The translations under genes were made by a program, and so were the position numbers. 64,000 nt of DNA from Amaurobius ferox (Eukaryota > Arthropoda > Arachnida > Araneae > Amaurobiidae), in contig OX578139.1 of NCBI GenBank assembly GCA_951213105.1, positions 70,722,754 to 70,786,753 on the forward strand, given 5' to 3'. Within the stretch, counting starts at the first letter, position 1. Every line of letters starts with the position of its first letter. The notes beneath the pieces were generated by a model. That model saw only the letters and a program-made list of their open reading frames with translations, searched no databases and was not told the origin of the DNA. Below are positions 44,919 through 56,789 of this stretch, piece by piece.

Positions 44919-46161
44919 AACACTTTACAACGTAGTTGAAAAGTGTTTATGACTTTTTCATTCTGTCTGTCTGTTAGAACGATAACTGCCGTAAAAATCA
45001 CTTTATCAAAATGAAATGTCAGTATATTGTTCAGACGGTCTGTGGGACCTATGGGAATATAAATGAGTAATAACACCCAATTAGTTTTGGATTGAACCCG
45101 GGTTGAAAAAATGAAATACAGTGAACCCTATGGGACCTAATTTTTCAAACATTTTTTAGGCGAATTTAAAATTCACAAATTGCTTCGAAAGTTTTAATAA
45201 ACATTCAAATTATCCCATAAAATATATGAAAAAAAATTCAGCAAAATATATTCGGTAGTTTTTTAAATAAAAATTAAAATATTAATTATACCCATATTAT
45301 ATGAAGAGATCACGTGACACACTTCAAAATAAAATATGGCATCCATCTTGTGTCAAACTTGTGATTTTTAAAGTTCTTTATAATTTATATTTAGTGTTGT
45401 ATCCATCCTAGAATCGCTTTATTTATGCTTAAGTTCTATTCATCTACATTCTGAAACAACGCAATTACAATACGTTTGTGTTTAAATGATCATCAAACTT
45501 TGATTATTTCTAATTTTAACTTACGGAGAGTGTAAACGCCAAAAGATGTAGGAAGAGTTGTATAAGAATTGCTGCATTTCTTTAACGCAAAATTATATAG
45601 CTCTAGGGTCTGCAATATAGCTCATATGAATGAAGCATACATTGATTTTACATAGAGAAGCAGACGATTTTTTCGATGGAGTTTTAAGCATAGAGTTACC
45701 TCTATGGTTTTAAGTTTTCAAATAAAATAAATTATTGTAGTATTGTGATGAATGAATGGAATGGAAAAAAGTTTATGAATGAAATGCTGCTTTTATATAG
45801 AGAGCCAGGCGATTTATATTTCGTTGACGTCATTTGAATAAAGTTCATTTGTTGTCGATGAAGTTTTCAAATATAATAAATTATTGTAGTATTGTGATAA
45901 TTTAAAAAATATTACCGCTGAATGTATCGCATTTTAGAGATGTTTAAACCAGACAATTTATATTTCAATGTCGTCATTTGAATAAAGTTCATTTTTTTAT
46001 GAAATTTTAAGTTTTGAAATATAATAAATTATGTAGTATTGTGATAATTTTAAAAATATTATCGAGGAATGTATCGCATTTTAGAGATGTTTAAAAAAAA
46101 TTGCATTGCAGTTGGAAAGTGTTTCATAATCAATGCTTTGTGCATGATTGATCTCTCTTGT
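44919..46161 (+). mobile_element. HINE-C, full-length copy
   Basis: 5' AACACTTTACAAC hairpin, a short TCTG tract (about 44962-44975), body, then GTTGGAAAGTGTT, the ATCAATGC..GCATGATTGAT stem-loop and 'ctctcttg' at the 3' end. About 45700-46110 contains two to three diverged copies of a ~115-bp internal block. Confidence 0.85.
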
Positions 46162-46338
46162 CATAAATATCTCGGCTTTCTTGTTCATTTTTGTATGTTT
46201 CCTTCATTTCTTCGGTTGTTTTCATTTCCCCGGATTTCAGTTATTTATCATCACTTTTATTTCACTAAGTTATCTCATATAACCTCAGAAACCAGTTGTT
46301 TCTTTCATATTTGTGTTTCACTTTCATTTATAATTTTT
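46162..46338. repeat. Pyrimidine-rich spacer
   Basis: Resembles the T/C-rich part of the repeat at 9475-10180 ('tttcagttatttat', 'cagaaaccagttg'). The 144-codon open frame at 46069-46503 simply runs across the HINE-C end, this spacer and the next HINE-A start. Confidence 0.5.
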
Positions 46339-47327
46339 ACTTTCCGTATATACATAATGTATAAGGAAGGTATTGTGACGAGAAAATTCGAATTTGAGTT
46401 TTCGGCGGGAGAGCACGTTTCAAGCATCCCAGATCACGAATCAAACGTTTTTGAAGAGATGTCTCTGTGTGTGTGTGTGTCAGTGAGACTGTGGAGACGA
46501 TAACTGACGAATGAATAGACCGATTCGAACGAAATGGAGTACAAAAATCATAATCCGTAAACACTGGAAGCCAATTCTTTTTATACGCAATCGAATGTTC
46601 AGAACCCCGCTAAATTTTCGAGTGAAATTTTGAAAAAATCGTCAAAAAATCAAAACCGCTAATAAAGTTGTGCAAGTAGACATTTCTTATGTAATTTTTT
46701 ATTAGAAAACGATTGATATAAATTTTAGAACGCTAACATGAACCGTTCTCGAGATATTGCACATTTTTCAAAAAAATTATCAAAAAGGCATATAAAATTA
46801 AAAAAAAATATTTCCTATTGATAAACATGTTCACTTTTCATATGTAATACCATGCGATAAATTTGGTGACATCATTCTCATGAATCTAGCTCGTTCCATT
46901 CATGATAAAAGATACTTTAAGTAATACTTTTGTATTTGAACTCCAATAGTCATTTATCTGCTATAAGAATAACTTATTTCTCCGTCCATAACACTTGGCG
47001 AGATTTTGGCGACGAATTTGGCGGCGTGTCGCCAACTTGGCGATTTTTTTTTTAAATGTTGTCAAATTAACTGAAATATCGCCAAATGGATAAAAATGAC
47101 GCTAAATCAATGAAAATGACGACTAATCGTCGAAATTCAATATCTTGGAAATAATATAAGTATCTACTATAAGAAAAACCTATTTTTTTACTGTAAAAGT
47201 AGTAAATTCATTGGATTATATAAGGAAAGTCATCTGTTGCCCACATCAGATTCTTTTAAACTGTAAATGTAGTAAGTTCATTGCATTATATAAGGAAAGT
47301 CATATGCTGCCCACTTCAGATTTTTTC
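46339..47327 (+). mobile_element. HINE-A copy with doubled 3' end
   Basis: 5' ACTTTCCGTATATACATAAT, short TG tract (46466-46480), body and tail. The 3' terminal module ('tgtaaaagtagtaaattcat', TATATAAGGAAAGTCAT, stem-loop, CAGATT) occurs twice in a row, ending near 47252 and 47327. Confidence 0.85.
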
Positions 47328-47366
47328 GATTGTTTCCGTGTCAGTTTCAACAATTTTCTACTAATT

Positions 47367-48395
47367 ACTTTTCTTATATACATAATGTATAAGGAAAGTA
47401 TTGTGACGGGGTCGAAAATTCGAATTCGAGTTTTCGACGGGAGAGCTCGTTTCAAGCATCCCTGTTAACGAATCAAACATTTTTGAAGTTATGTGTGTGT
47501 GTGTGTGAGCGTGTGAAAGTATGTGTGTGTGGGTTTGTGTGTGTGAGCGTGTGAAAGTATGTGTGTGTGGGCTTGTGTGTGTGTGTGTGTGTGTGTCAGT
47601 GAGTCTGTTGAGACGGTAACTGACGAACGAATGGACCGATTCGAACGAAATTTGGTACAAAAATCAGAATCCGCAAATACTGGAACCCTATTGTTTTTAA
47701 ACGCAATCGAAAGTTCAGAATACCCCTAAATTTTCGAGTGAAATTTTGAAAAAATCGTTAAAAAATCAAAACCGTTAATAAAGCTACGCAAATAGACATT
47801 TCTTATGTAATTTTTCATTAGAAAACGATTGGCATAAATATTAGAAAGCTAATATGAACCGTTCTAGTGATATTGTACATTTTTCAAAAAAATTATCAAA
47901 AAGTCATATAAAATAAAAAAAAAATTTCCTATTGAGAAACATGTTCACTTTTCATATGTAATACCATGCGGTAAATTTGGTGACATCATTCTCGTGGATC
48001 TATCTCTTTCCAATCATGAAAAAAGAAACTTTGAGTAATACTTTTGTATTTGAACGCCAATAGTCATTTATCTGCTGTAAGAATAACTTATTTCTTCGTC
48101 CATAACGATTGGCGAGAATTTGACGACGAATTTGGTGGAATGTCGCCAACTTGGCGACTTTCTTAAATGTTGCTAAATTATCGAAAAACTAGCCAAATGG
48201 ATAAAAATGACTCTAAACCAATGACGACTCATTGATGATGACGACATGGAAAATGACGACTCATTGACGAAAACGCAATATCTTGGAAAGAATACAAATA
48301 ACTACTATGAAAATAATCTATTTTTTTTTACTGTAAAAGTAGTAAATTTATTGCTTTATATAAGGGAAGTCATGTGCTGCGTGATTTTTTTTATT
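47367..48395 (+). mobile_element. HINE-A copy, nearly complete
   Basis: 5' ACTTTTCTTATATACATAAT hairpin and a TG-rich tract with an internal ~40-bp duplication (47493-47596). Body and tail follow. The 3' end keeps TATATAAGGGAAGTCATGTG but the second stem-loop arm is lost ('ctgcgtgatttttt'). Confidence 0.82.
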
Positions 48396-48790
48396 GTTTG
48401 TATTTGCAGCATTTCTTCCGTTACCTGTTTAATAGCTTATTCATTTTTCAGTTACTTCTTTTCACTCCGCTATCCGTTCTTTTACCGCCTTGGTGTTTTT
48501 CTGCTCATTCTTTATTTTCTACTATTATTTATTTCCACAATGGTTTTTACTGTTTATTCGTAGTATCCCGCCTCTTGTTTCCCCCCTTTTTGGTTTTACC
48601 TCTTTTATTTCCCCATACGGCGAGGACAATTTTTCTCCGACCTTTAGTCACATGTGTTATTTTGCTGTAGATCCCGAACTTGCATAAATAAGCGAAGTTG
48701 TGCTCTTGCTTTTCTTTAAGAAGTGTGTTTTATTTTGCCTGAATAACTAGTTGATTCCTAAATTTAATTGTATACTGTATTTTGCTAATA
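48396..48790 (+). repeat. Pyrimidine-rich dispersed repeat, copy 2
   Basis: Diverged relative of 9800-10180: T/C-rich sequence ('ttctgctcattctttattttc', 'cacatgtgttattttgctg'), then a terminal segment with 'tttgcctgaataactagttg' aligning with 'tttgcctttgaaactagtaa' of copy 1. No coding support. Confidence 0.5.
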
Positions 48791-50309
48791 TTTTATATTA
48801 AGGTATTTCTATGATACTCATCGTAAATATCCAAATTGGTTTTAAACACCATTTTTTATTTTCTTAAATAAATTTTGGTGATGTATAATTATTAAAGAAA
48901 CACTTAGGTTTAAATATTATCCCGCTTTAAATTTGTATTAGACATTTATTTATGATTTTAATCAATATGAGGCAAATCGATTTAAATATAATTTTTTCCC
49001 ATACATTTTATAGAGGTGTTTACAAATTAAGGATCTTGTATTACATCATTATTTCGCTGTAAGTCAATGAATTAAGTTGCGAAAGTCCTGTGCTGTCCAC
49101 ATCATATAGTTTTGTATCATTTTAGTACAGTATAACATTTCCACAGAAAATCTGGAAATATCACATTATAATATTTCTTTGTGTTTAGCATATGTATATA
49201 CTTATTATTTCATGTATATTAACTGGAGTTTTCAATTAACGTTAAAAATATCGGTAGTAATATCATATAAAGTTTTCCTATCGGATATAACAAATGCTTA
49301 ACATATCTTAATATCGGATAAAGCGAAGTTTAACTGTGAGAATATTACATAAAGCGTTTATTTCGAATATAAAATATGTTACATATACTTAATATCGGAT
49401 AAAGCAAAGTTTAATGATAACAATAATGGATAAAACGAACTACTGCTGTTAATGATTAGCTGTCTGGAATGTATATTATACGAACCCCTTATGTAGTTAA
49501 GAAATTTCAAAACATTTCTTATAATCTCGAAGAAAAACAGTATCTTCTTCCTAAGACAGTTTTAAAAAAGGTGTTTCTTTTATTCATCTGGGAGTGTCAT
49601 AAAAATGTTTAAAATTGCATATCTAATCTTAATAATTTAAGAAACTATTTAAAACTACACCAATAACAAAAATACTACTTGCAGTATCTTATTTATAAAA
49701 AAAATTCTAGATTTAAACAAAATGTATAAAAATATAAAAATATTCATCCGACGTTTTAAGTATTAAACGTTAATAATAATACGAATTTTCTATATTTCTA
49801 ACTTTATTTACGCAAAACGCTTTAGGAAGTTTGCAATTTATATAAAAAAAAAATACACTATAATTTTCTCAATTGATGGAACTTAGGAAAAATTATTTTT
49901 TTCGTGAAAAATAGTTGTTTTGAAAAAAAAGTTCTGATTACTGTGCAAAGTTTCTTAAATGTCAGCGATGACAAAGCTTACATTTTGTGATATATGTTTA
50001 TGGATCATAATTATATGGTACACATTTATCACAATTATATGGTACACACAATTATATGCTACACATTATATGGATCACAATTATCCTGTATATTATCCGT
50101 AAAGGAGTAAATATACTTGACGATTGGAAGCTCTTTGGTACAAACTGTAGTGGGAGATATATCAAACACTAAAACAAACATTTTCCGTTAATGAATGTAT
50201 GCCTGTAGACACTAGAGTCTTTTGGCGCCAGAGGGAACTGTTGGAAGCGGGGAATGACTGTTTTTCGATGTCACATTTCGTAATTAAATTGGATGTGACA
50301 TTGTTATAA
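48791..50309. other. AT-rich spacer
   Basis: A decayed HINE 3' end is visible at about 49076-49112 ('gcgaaagtcctgtgctgtcc', 'acatcatat'). Short repeats of 'cacaattatatgg' occur at 50006-50090. No gene recognised. Confidence 0.45.
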
Positions 50310-50870
50310 CCGGAAGTGGAAATCCTTAGTGAATTTCTCGACCTTGTCTAAAATTTGATTCTGAATCCATATAAGTCATCATCTGAACTCTATATCCGAT
50401 TCTGAACAAAACATAGATACTTCAAGGAAATTTATGAACTGGAAGTGAAAAAAATAACCGTAAATAGATATTCCTAGTTAATTCTCCTACTCCTTCTTGA
50501 ATTTGATTTTAAATTTATATCATTCATCATCAATGTTCTATCTATAGTTTATTCTGAGAAATCGATGCTTCAAGGAACATTTTTTAACCTCAAGAAGATA
50601 TCCTCAGTAAACTACCCTACCTGTTTCAGAAGTTTATGCTGAATCCATATCAGTTATCATTTATGATATATCTATAGCCAGTCATGAGAAATAGATGTTT
50701 TAAGGAAAATTTAAGTTTTTGAACAGGAAATTTAAAAAGAATCGCTAGTGAAAATCCTTAGTGAACCCCCCCTCCCCTCAATCTCCTCCTGAATTCAATA
50801 TTGAATCCATATGAGTCTTCATCAAAGCTCTATGTAAGAGCAATTGTCGTAAGAGCAATTGATGCTTCAA
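50310..50870 (+). repeat. Degenerate ~120-bp tandem repeat, array 2
   Basis: About five units with the same landmarks as 15310-15905: 'aaccggaagtggaaatcctt', 'gaatccatat', 'gttctatctatag', 'gagaaatagatgtttta'. Same orientation as array 1. Confidence 0.7.
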
Positions 50871-52029
50871 CTTTTTTTTTTAGTAAAAGTAATAATACTG
50901 CAAAATTTTTCCAACTAAATGCAACTTATAAATTCGTATTTAATAAAAGTCAGTAAAATATTACAAACACTGCATGTTGCATTCCATAAAACATAGATTG
51001 GTTTAAGATTATTTATGAACTTGAGGGTGGCTGGCATTAAACTGAAACACAAAATAATAAAAAATTTTCTTTGACGTTTTCCGTCTATTTATTAATTAAA
51101 GTGGCTATCTAAGATTTCTTTTTTATTCTATGTTCTTTTTTATTTCTTACAACACGCCCTTTTGTTCCAGAAAAAGCATTATTAAAGAAGATTCTGTTCT
51201 TGCGTTCTTAATTAGATGCCATGTCCTGAAATTGGCCGAATAAAAAGCAGTTGTGAATTATTTTATATATTATTTTAAAAAGTATTTTCTGGCATTTATT
51301 CATTCTGTCATTATTTTGTATACTATGAAGTTGAAGCTACACTTTGTACTTGCCGACGGTCAGATATTTTGCATGTATTCATTGAATAAATCGAATGAAA
51401 ATTTAGTAGAAAAACGAGAAGTCAATTGAATTTCAGTTCAGAGTTTAGAATTATCGAATTAATATTGAAAAGTGCCAATAACATTTTCCGAGCAGTGTTT
51501 TGAATGAATTCTATATAATTTCCCAAAATTTATGAAATTTATCAGTTTAATAAGGCAAGTTTACACTTTGAAAATATTTTATAGCTATTTTTTTTAAATT
51601 AATTTTCTTTGTTAGCGCTGATATTTTAATGTTAATATTTGGTTTATTCCTTAAAGTAACACCTTACATATAAAAAAATAAAAATAGGCAAAAGATAGCA
51701 TTCTTCATCAGGATAATTGAGACAGAGCCGTCAATTTCTGTCATCATGAAAAATATTATAAGCATTTTTCTGTTGGTATAAATTCTCCTATATTTTTTTG
51801 TAATGCAGTCATTACAGAAAAGGCAAGGACTTGTCTTATCTCAATTTTTCAGAAAAAGGAAAACTATATTTTGCCTTTAAAACCAGTCAATAGAATTAAT
51901 AAACTGTCATGCTATTACTAAATAATTATTTCAATTTTCAGATTAGAAGAGCAGTTAGAACGAAATCTTATCATATAAGTGAGTCAGAGTGAGTCAGAGT
52001 AAATTTCGGAAACTTTTTGGGGGAAATCT
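50871..52029. other. AT-rich spacer
   Basis: No gene, RNA or repeat family recognised. Confidence 0.4.
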
Positions 52030-52583
52030 CCAGTTTTGTCTCTGACATGTAGCTAAAATGTCCTTGTTCAACCTTTTTTAATGTAATTAAAAATGGTAGC
52101 TTATGGGCCATCTTCATCGCAAGTCGATCAAAAGTGATCTACATACTGAAATCGCTTTTTATTTTCAAGAACCTGAAATAAATAAAAACTATGGCGAACT
52201 CTTGGAAAAATAGTTTTGCTTCTATGAGGACACTTCTGTTAATTGATAAAAATCAACTTAGGGGAAGAGTATTTCTGCCCAAATCCCAGAAGTCTGTGCA
52301 CATGAATTTTTCGATTTTGTCTTCTTTTGTCAGGCTATTACAATCCACATGTGTGATCGTAAGCATAGACAGCACAGACATTGTAGCAGTGTCACATCGA
52401 TTATATTGTTTGTCTTTAACAAATGACAATACCAGCTTTCTTGTTCACATTAGGACTGCAATAAAAGTATGGCTTTGGACCACGTGTTCAAATTTTCTTA
52501 TTGTAATATTACGGATCGTCTTTAATCTGCAGTTTCATTCTTTGAACCGCCATCATTATTACTTTCCCTGCAATACATGGTAA
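52030..52583. other. Region with opposing open frames, unassigned
   Basis: Plus strand: 52191-52583, 130 codons, hydrophobic, running into a HINE-B start at its 3' end, which argues against a real gene. Minus strand: one frame is open over about 60 codons and reads FVKDKQYNRCDTATMSVLSM and later LTKEDKIEKFMCTDFWDLGR, which looks more protein-like and could be a remnant of a retroelement protein. I do not recognise either product. Confidence 0.25.
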
Positions 52584-53075
52584 TGTATAGGGAAAGTATT
52601 GGAATCATGTCAAAAATCGCAACTCGAGTTTTCGACGGACCTACATGTTTCGAGACCTCTAGAATACGAAAAATCTATTTTTAGCGTGACATCTGTGTGT
52701 GTGTGTCTGTCTGTCTGTGCAGATTTTGTATCGACTCTAATTAAAAAACTAATTGACCGAATTTCATAAAATTTAGTAGGTAAGTCACTTATAGGCGAAT
52801 CTGGTGCTGATTAGTTTTGGGTACGATTCGGGATAAAAGAACCCGCCTTTTTTTGAGAAATGGCCCGCAAAAGCTTGTATCCACTCTAACTGAAAATCTA
52901 ATGGACCGAATTTCATAAAATTTGGTAGATAAATCGCTTGTGGGTCACCCTGGTGCTGATTAGATTTTAGTACGATTCGGGAAAAATAACCTGCCTTTTT
53001 TGCAAAATGGCCGGCAATAATCGACAAAATCTAAAATAAAAAACTACGTGTGCTGAGATATATCCATTAAATATT
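52561..53075 (+). mobile_element. HINE-B copy, 3'-truncated
   Basis: Starts ACTTTCCCTGCAATACATGG, with a short TG/TCTG tract (52694-52717) and the first two-thirds of the body. It stops near 'gatatatccattaaat', where the reverse-transcriptase relic begins. Confidence 0.85.
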
Positions 53076-53079
53076 GTAT

Positions 53080-53541
53080 TCACTCTATATTGGTAATTTT
53101 GACAAATGCGTTTAAGATTATTGATGTGGAGAAAGTGAAACCGAGGATCAGAAAGTCGATGTATTCGAAATAGCTGGTTTAAAATGATGTTTCTAAACAA
53201 TTGAATAGAATTACAAGATTAATATGATAGCAGCTTTATGATAGTGAAGTTGTAAGAATCTTTTTATCATATAGATTGGTGATTACATGATTATTGAGGG
53301 TATCTAAATTTAGGTCTAAAAAATTTACAGTTTGACTAACGTTAGGCTCATTAGGAATTAATTCTAGGTTAGATGGGTAAAAATCAATATTAATTGGATA
53401 GGAATCATCAATGATAATACAAATTAAGTCGTCAACATATCTATATATAATATATGAATTAGAGTTAAAATGACATTCATAATAATAAAGATATAAGTTA
53501 GCGAGTATACTACTACTACAGCCACCTTGTAGTACTCCATA
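53080..53541 (-). pseudogene. Reverse-transcriptase fragment, Penelope-like or related
   Basis: Minus strand from 53541: a frame of about 100 codons to a stop at 53236-53238 has YGVLQGGCSSSILANLYLYY (RT motif 4 region), YRYVDDL (motif 5; catalytic YVDD at 53428-53439 intact), YPSNLELIPNEP and VNFLDLNL with NLYDK. After a frame change, FRNIILNQLFRIHRL and HINNLKRICQNYQ (53080-53190) continue the post-catalytic helical part. The FLDL motif and spacing suggest a Penelope-like element or a related RT rather than RTE or LTR types, but the family call is uncertain. Both N- and C-terminal parts are missing. It is bounded by a (TA)n tract on one side and HINE-B on the other. Confidence 0.7.
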
Positions 53542-53549
53542 TGTATATA

Positions 53550-53605
<56 letters not shown>
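53542..53605. repeat. (TA)n-rich tract
   Basis: TA dinucleotides with a few TG interruptions at the left end, abutting the reverse-transcriptase relic. Confidence 0.9.
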
Positions 53606-53606
<1 letters not shown>

Positions 53607-54131
53607 TTAGGAATTGAAAATAAATATATCACTAATAAATAAATTACTTAGTTAAATTTTATTTCTACTTTCAAACTATCCTGAAAATATTGTTACAAGA
53701 AAACTCCTAGGGTCACTTACCGTATCATAATCAAAATATAACATTTCAAGAATTTACTCGCTCTAGAGATTTTTGGGAATTACTCATACGCATTACATGC
53801 ATTAAACATGTGCTTCAACTTCAGTCAGCTTGAGGTCAAAACCATCTGGATTATTTTCTAAAAGTTCTTCCGGATCTAATCTTATACTTCGAGTGTTATT
53901 TAAGCGACTAAGCGTACAAACATTGTTTGATATGTTAAACCGGAGAATATTAAATTTAATTCCGGCATTTATGAATTATTTTATTTGCACTTTATACATC
54001 CTATGCTGCTAAGTAAAACTATACAGATATTTTATCTCATTCTCTTCTTGGTTTATATGTAAGTAAACATATGACATATATTTTTTTGGTATGATAAATA
54101 TTTAGGCAAAGATTAGTCTTCAAAAATTATT
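53606..54131. other. AT-rich spacer
   Basis: No gene or repeat recognised; the 60-codon frame at 53830-54012 has no domain. Confidence 0.4.
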
Positions 54132-55154
54132 ACTTTTCTTATATAAATATTATAATGTATAAAGAAAGTATTGTGACGGGTTCGAAAATCCGAATTCCAG
54201 TTTTCGACAGGAGAACACGTTTACGTGCTCTCCCGTCGAAACCCTGAATACGAATAAAATGTTTTTGAGGTGATGTCTGTGTTTGTGTGTCAGTGAGTCT
54301 TTGGAGACGATATCTCAATAACGAATGGAGCGATTCCAATGAAATTTGGTACAATAATTACAATCCGTGAGTACTAGAAGCCTGCTGCTTTTAAACGCAA
54401 TCGAATGTTCAGAACTACTCTAAATTTTCGAGTGAAATTTTGAAAAATCATCAAAAAATCAAAACCTTTAATAAAGTTACGCAAATAGTCATTTCTTATG
54501 TAATTTTTCATTAGAAAACAATTGACACAAATTTTGGAACGCTAGCATGCACCTATCTCGAGATTATGCACATTTTTCAAAAAAATGTATCAAAGAATCC
54601 CATAAAAAATTAACTATTGTGAAATATGGTAACTTATATGTAATATCATGCGATAAATTTGGTGACATCATTATCGTGGATCTAGCTCGCTCCATTCATA
54701 ATAAAATATACTTTGGGTTTTACTTTTGTATTTGAACGCCAATGGTCATTAATCTGCTGTAAGAATAACCTATTTCTCCGTCCATAACGCTTGGCGAGAT
54801 TTTAGCAACGAATTTGGTGAAATGTCGCCAACTTGGCTACTTTTTAAATGTTGCAAAATTGACGAAAATGTCACCCAATTGATAAAAATTTTCCAAATTG
54901 ATCAAACCGACGCTAAATCAAGAAAATGACGACTAATTGAGTTCAATACCTTGGAAAATATCTTAAAGTAGATTATAAGAAAAACCCAATTCTCCGTCCG
55001 TACATCTGTAACGCTTGACAAGAAATTTAGCGGGATTTCGCCAACTTAGCGACTATTTTAAATGTTGCCAAAGTGACAAATGACGCCAAATGGGAAGTAA
55101 TGTTTCGTAAATTCTGATTTCCTTCTTATGACGGGCATACCTTCTAGTATATAA

Positions 55155-55903
55155 GAAACTAGCAGCGATTAAACGGTATTGCTCGGGATTTACAATGCAA
55201 AACTATGATAAAAATTACACCGGAACATATAGGGCCGATTGTGATATATTACCGCTGAATGTATCGCATTTTAGAGATGTTTAAATAAAATTAAAGTTGG
55301 AAAGTGTTTCATAATCAATGCTTTATGCATGATTGATCTTTCTTGTGATTTCTTAATACTTTTCGTTGTTGAGTAAGCCTGTGAGAAATGCCTGTGTCCT
55401 GGTGAGTGGTTTCCATTTAAATTGATATCTCAAACCTGCGATTTTCAAAAGTGTCTAATACGCTCAATAAACTCCCACAACACTCAGAGATTTAATTTAC
55501 TTTCACGTTTTAAACTAACAATGTCCAACCTTTTTCGTTGTGAATCATTGAGTTAGAGAGTAGAACTCATATCTCAAACCTGCGATTTTCAAAAGTGTCT
55601 AATACGTTCAATAAACTCCCACAAAACTCAGAGATTTAATTGACTTTCACGTTTTAAACCAACAATGTCCAACCTTTTCGGTTGTGAATCACGGAGTTAG
55701 AGAGTAGAACTCCCAGGAAAAAGTGTCGTTTTTCCTTAATATCTCGAGAACCACTGGTCGAAAAACTCGAAACATGGCCTATGTTTTAAGTGGGGCGATT
55801 TCAAGACTACTATGATAAATTTCATGAAATTCGGTTCAGCCGTTCTCCAGTTATGGTGGATCATACATACATACATACTTTTCTTCTTTATATATATATA
55901 GAT
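55155..55903 (+). mobile_element. Inserted retroelement-like repeat with HINE-C end
   Basis: Begins ACTAGCAGCGATTAAACGG followed by 'attgctcggg', resembling the 'ACTAGC..CCCGG..TTGCCCGGG' start of a repeat widespread in invertebrates. It ends with a 'ggttcagccgttctccag' motif, (CATA)n and 'ttatatatatagatg', again typical of that repeat. Inside are a HINE-C 3' end (55245-55345) and a block doubled in tandem (about 55427-55568 and 55569-55708) that also occurs at 18150-18300. Confidence 0.55.
55245..55345 (+). mobile_element. HINE-C 3' end fragment
   Basis: 'gtatcgcattttagagatgt', then GTTGGAAAGTGTTTCATAAT and the ATCAATGC..GCATGATTGAT stem-loop, ending 'ctttcttgt'. Confidence 0.85.
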
Positions 55904-56304
55904 GCTTTTCTCTCCGTTTGTCTGTAACATTTGGCGCAATTTGGCTATGCGCATTAGCCCAGATTGTCGAAAATAATGTCAAAATTGCAAAAATGACCCT
56001 AATTTAATGAAAATGACGTCTAATTGATGAAATAATTATTATTAAAATATTTTAATATATGAACTATGTCGCTTATTGAGGATGCTATCAATATGGATAA
56101 TTTCTAATTTAGAGTTGCGTGAAATAAAAGTTAATTGGGTACTTTGAAATAGTTTTACATGTTGTCATCCTGAAAATCATCAAATGTACAATTCAACGTT
56201 TAAAGCCCAGAACCATGGATCTTATACATTATTTTTTACTGTGAAATTAGTAAATTTATTGTATTATATAAGGAAAGTCATGTGCTGTCCACATCAGATT
56301 TTTG

Positions 56305-56560
56305 TTTCAGCTACATGTTATGAAATGCTTTTAAATATGTGATAATTCACATAAAGAGGGTTCAGTTGTCTGTATTTTAACTTTTGAGATAATATGGCAT
56401 ATGGATATTACACCATTAGTTGTACCCTTTTAAGTTCTTAGGGGATTTCGGTACCCGCATGCTTCTCAAATACGAGAACCGTTTTCATTGTAATCTGTGT
56501 GTTACCAATTTTGAGAAATCATATATTTTTTATCAACCAGGACTGAAAGAAATCCGGGTT

Positions 56561-56643
<83 letters not shown>

Positions 56644-56789
56644 CGAAAAACTATCGGGGCTTTGTTTAAACCTTCAAAAATAGTTTAAACAAAGAAAGTA
56701 CCCACGATTTAAACCAAGGTATATTTCAATCGATTTTAAAACAGTTAATCCCGCCATCAATTCAAAAACTTTAAATTTGTTTCAATGTT
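56305..56789. other. Spacer with a (TA)n tract at 56561-56641
   Basis: Apart from the TA run nothing is recognised. The open frame 56420-56683 runs into the TA repeat and is not convincing. Confidence 0.45.

Larger units (their letters stand above)
54132..56304 (+). mobile_element. HINE-A copy interrupted by another element
   Basis: 5' end ACTTTTCTTATATAAATATT, short TG tract (54278-54291), body and tail to about 55154. Sequence resumes at about 55904 with tail material, then a segment (56036-56225) that matches the inverse of 23094-23283, and ends with TATATAAGGAAAGTCATGTG, stem-loop and CAGATTTTT (to 56304). The interruption at about 55155-55903 is annotated separately. Confidence 0.7.

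Noticed and set aside
46069..46503. 144-codon plus-strand frame
   Set aside because: It crosses a HINE-C 3' end, a pyrimidine-rich spacer and a HINE-A 5' end, so it has no unity as a gene.
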